Translations under genes and position numbers: made by a program
In this document: in pieces, positions 63,237 to 64,000 of the stretch
How positions within the stretch are numbered: the first letter of the stretch is position 1
Layout of the letters: the number at the start of each line of letters is the position of its first letter
Assembly: GCF_009834515.1 (NCBI RefSeq)
Contig: NZ_CP019426.1
Coordinates: forward strand, 4,391,501-4,455,500
Length of the DNA: 64,000 nt
Source of the DNA: Pseudomonas sp. R84
GTDB taxonomy: Bacteria > Pseudomonadota > Gammaproteobacteria > Pseudomonadales > Pseudomonadaceae
Reading direction: 5' to 3'
The notes under the pieces: generated by a model
What the model saw: the letters and a program-made list of their open reading frames with translations, nothing else
What the model was told of the DNA's origin: nothing
The model's database searches: none

Positions 63237-64000
63237 TGCGCCGGTTGTCCCTCAGTTCGCGCCTGGCCTTGCTGTTTGCTGCGTGCACCGCCGTGGTTTC
63301 ACTGTTCGCCGGCGTGCTGTTCGACCGCGCCAGCGAGGCGCACTTTATCGAGCTCGACCAGCAGCAACTGGACGGCAAGCTGATCGGCCTGCGCCGCGCC
63401 TTGCAGGATATTCAACCCGCTCAACGTGAAGCACGGCTGGCGGATGAGCTGAGTCGCCAGGCCGATCTGTCGTTGCGCATTACCGGCGCCGACGGCCAGC
63501 GCTGGTATGACAGTTCGACGCAAATCCCCAAGGATTTGCCGCCACAATCCGGCCTGTCGACCATAAGCAATGACGGCACCGATTACCGCGTACTCAACGC
63601 CCCGCTCTCCCCGGACCAACCCGAGTCGCCGCAATTGACCTTGCTGCTGGACATCACCCATCACCAGCACTTTCTGCAACGCATGCAGCATCTGATCTGG
63701 CTGACCGTCGGCCTCTCGGCGCTTGCCACTGCTTTGCTCGGTGCCTGGGCCGCACGCAGCGGCTTGCGGCCATTGCGGCGCATCAGCGCGGTCGCCCGTG
63801 GGATTTCCGCACACTCGCTGAATGCCCGACTGCCGGAAGCGCAAATGCCGCCAGAGCTTGCGGAAATGGCCCACAGCTTCAACGCCATGCTTGCACGCCT
63901 CGACGACTCGTTTCAGCGGCTCTCGGCGTTTTCCGCCGACATCGCCCATGAACTGCGCACGCCGCTGTCGAACCTGCTCACTCACACCCAAGTCACCCTC
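63236..64000 (+). CDS. Heavy-metal sensor histidine kinase, N-terminal part (3' end outside window)
   Basis: 255 codons are visible from the ATG at 63236, which overlaps the stop of the response regulator gene. TM1 (about 10-29), a periplasmic sensor of about 120 residues, TM2 (about 152-172, LTVGLSALATALLGAWAA), HAMP, and the start of the HisKA domain with the phosphoacceptor His238 in SADIAHELRTPLSNLLTH. CopS/CusS-type layout. The ATPase domain lies beyond the window. Confidence 0.93.
   Translation, partial: MRRLSLSSRLALLFAACTAVVSLFAGVLFDRASEAHFIELDQQQLDGKLIGLRRALQDIQPAQREARLADELSRQADLSLRITGADGQRWYDSSTQIPKDLPPQSGLSTISNDGTDYRVLNAPLSPDQPESPQLTLLLDITHHQHFLQRMQHLIWLTVGLSALATALLGAWAARSGLRPLRRISAVARGISAHSLNARLPEAQMPPELAEMAHSFNAMLARLDDSFQRLSAFSADIAHELRTPLSNLLTHTQVTL

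Overview
The window reads as chromosomal DNA of a fluorescens-group Pseudomonas. The evidence is high GC with strong Pseudomonas codon bias, many REP/REPIN palindromes with the GTGGGAGCGAGC-type arm, Pseudomonas-specific families (DUF6124, DUF2388, DUF4404), and a gene order after the transaldolase gene (STAS antagonist, RssB, PilZ, MlaA, HAD-like, DUF4404, queF, cupredoxin) that I recall from other Pseudomonas. No rRNA, tRNA or CRISPR array was seen. All functional calls come from reading motifs by eye; no database search was run.

Layout. 1-8.6 kb: end of an AraC regulator, an EmrAB-like efflux pair, an AhpD-like protein, a Gly-rich secreted peptide, a membrane diguanylate cyclase, and an aldolase/HAD pair divergent from a LysR regulator. 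8.6-10.4 kb: a compact type VI secretion cargo module (PAAR, lipase-like alpha/beta hydrolase, lipoprotein). 10.5-18 kb: RNase T2, LysR/azoreductase, a PheC-like periplasmic protein, GNAT, EAL phosphodiesterase and a chemoreceptor. 18.4-22.7 kb: an Lrp regulator divergent from acetylpolyamine amidohydrolase, ornithine cyclodeaminase and a CycA-like permease.

22.8-29.4 kb is an accessory region ending at the 5' end of dusA, a known integration hotspot. It holds a DUF6124 gene with a possibly structured leader, an IS4-type transposase remnant, an unknown membrane-anchored protein, an AT-rich cassette (phage-type repressor, ParB-like protein with a possible HEPN-like C-terminus, D12-class adenine methyltransferase), a frameshifted Cro-like gene and a dusA-type integrase that has lost its catalytic C-terminus. 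The methylase/ParB-like pair is the best candidate here for an undescribed (possibly defensive) system.

30.8-55.3 kb, between dusA and the transaldolase gene, is an exopolysaccharide locus. It has uppP, two paralogous winged-helix regulators, a WcaJ-like initiating transferase, a yjbEFGH-like outer-membrane set with a Wza-like porin, galE, galU, a stand-alone phosphohexomutase C-terminal domain, an SGNH hydrolase, an O-acyltransferase, a Wzy-like polymerase, a Wzx-like flippase, a pyruvyl transferase, a GT4 glycosyltransferase, a Wzc-like kinase, a Wzb-like phosphatase and a secreted glycoside hydrolase. The sets fit together as a lipid-linked, Wzx/Wzy-type pathway making an acylated, pyruvylated (acidic) polymer. 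AT-rich intergenic regions carry a Crp/Vfr-type palindrome, a 15-bp palindrome and a 14-bp sequence shared by two divergent promoters. A tandem array of five REPINs separates the initiating transferase from the yjb genes.

55.5-64 kb: transaldolase, the RssB/antagonist pair, PilZ, MlaA, a HAD-like protein lacking its nucleophile, DUF4404, queF, and a periplasmic cupredoxin divergent from a copper-type two-component system whose kinase runs off the window.
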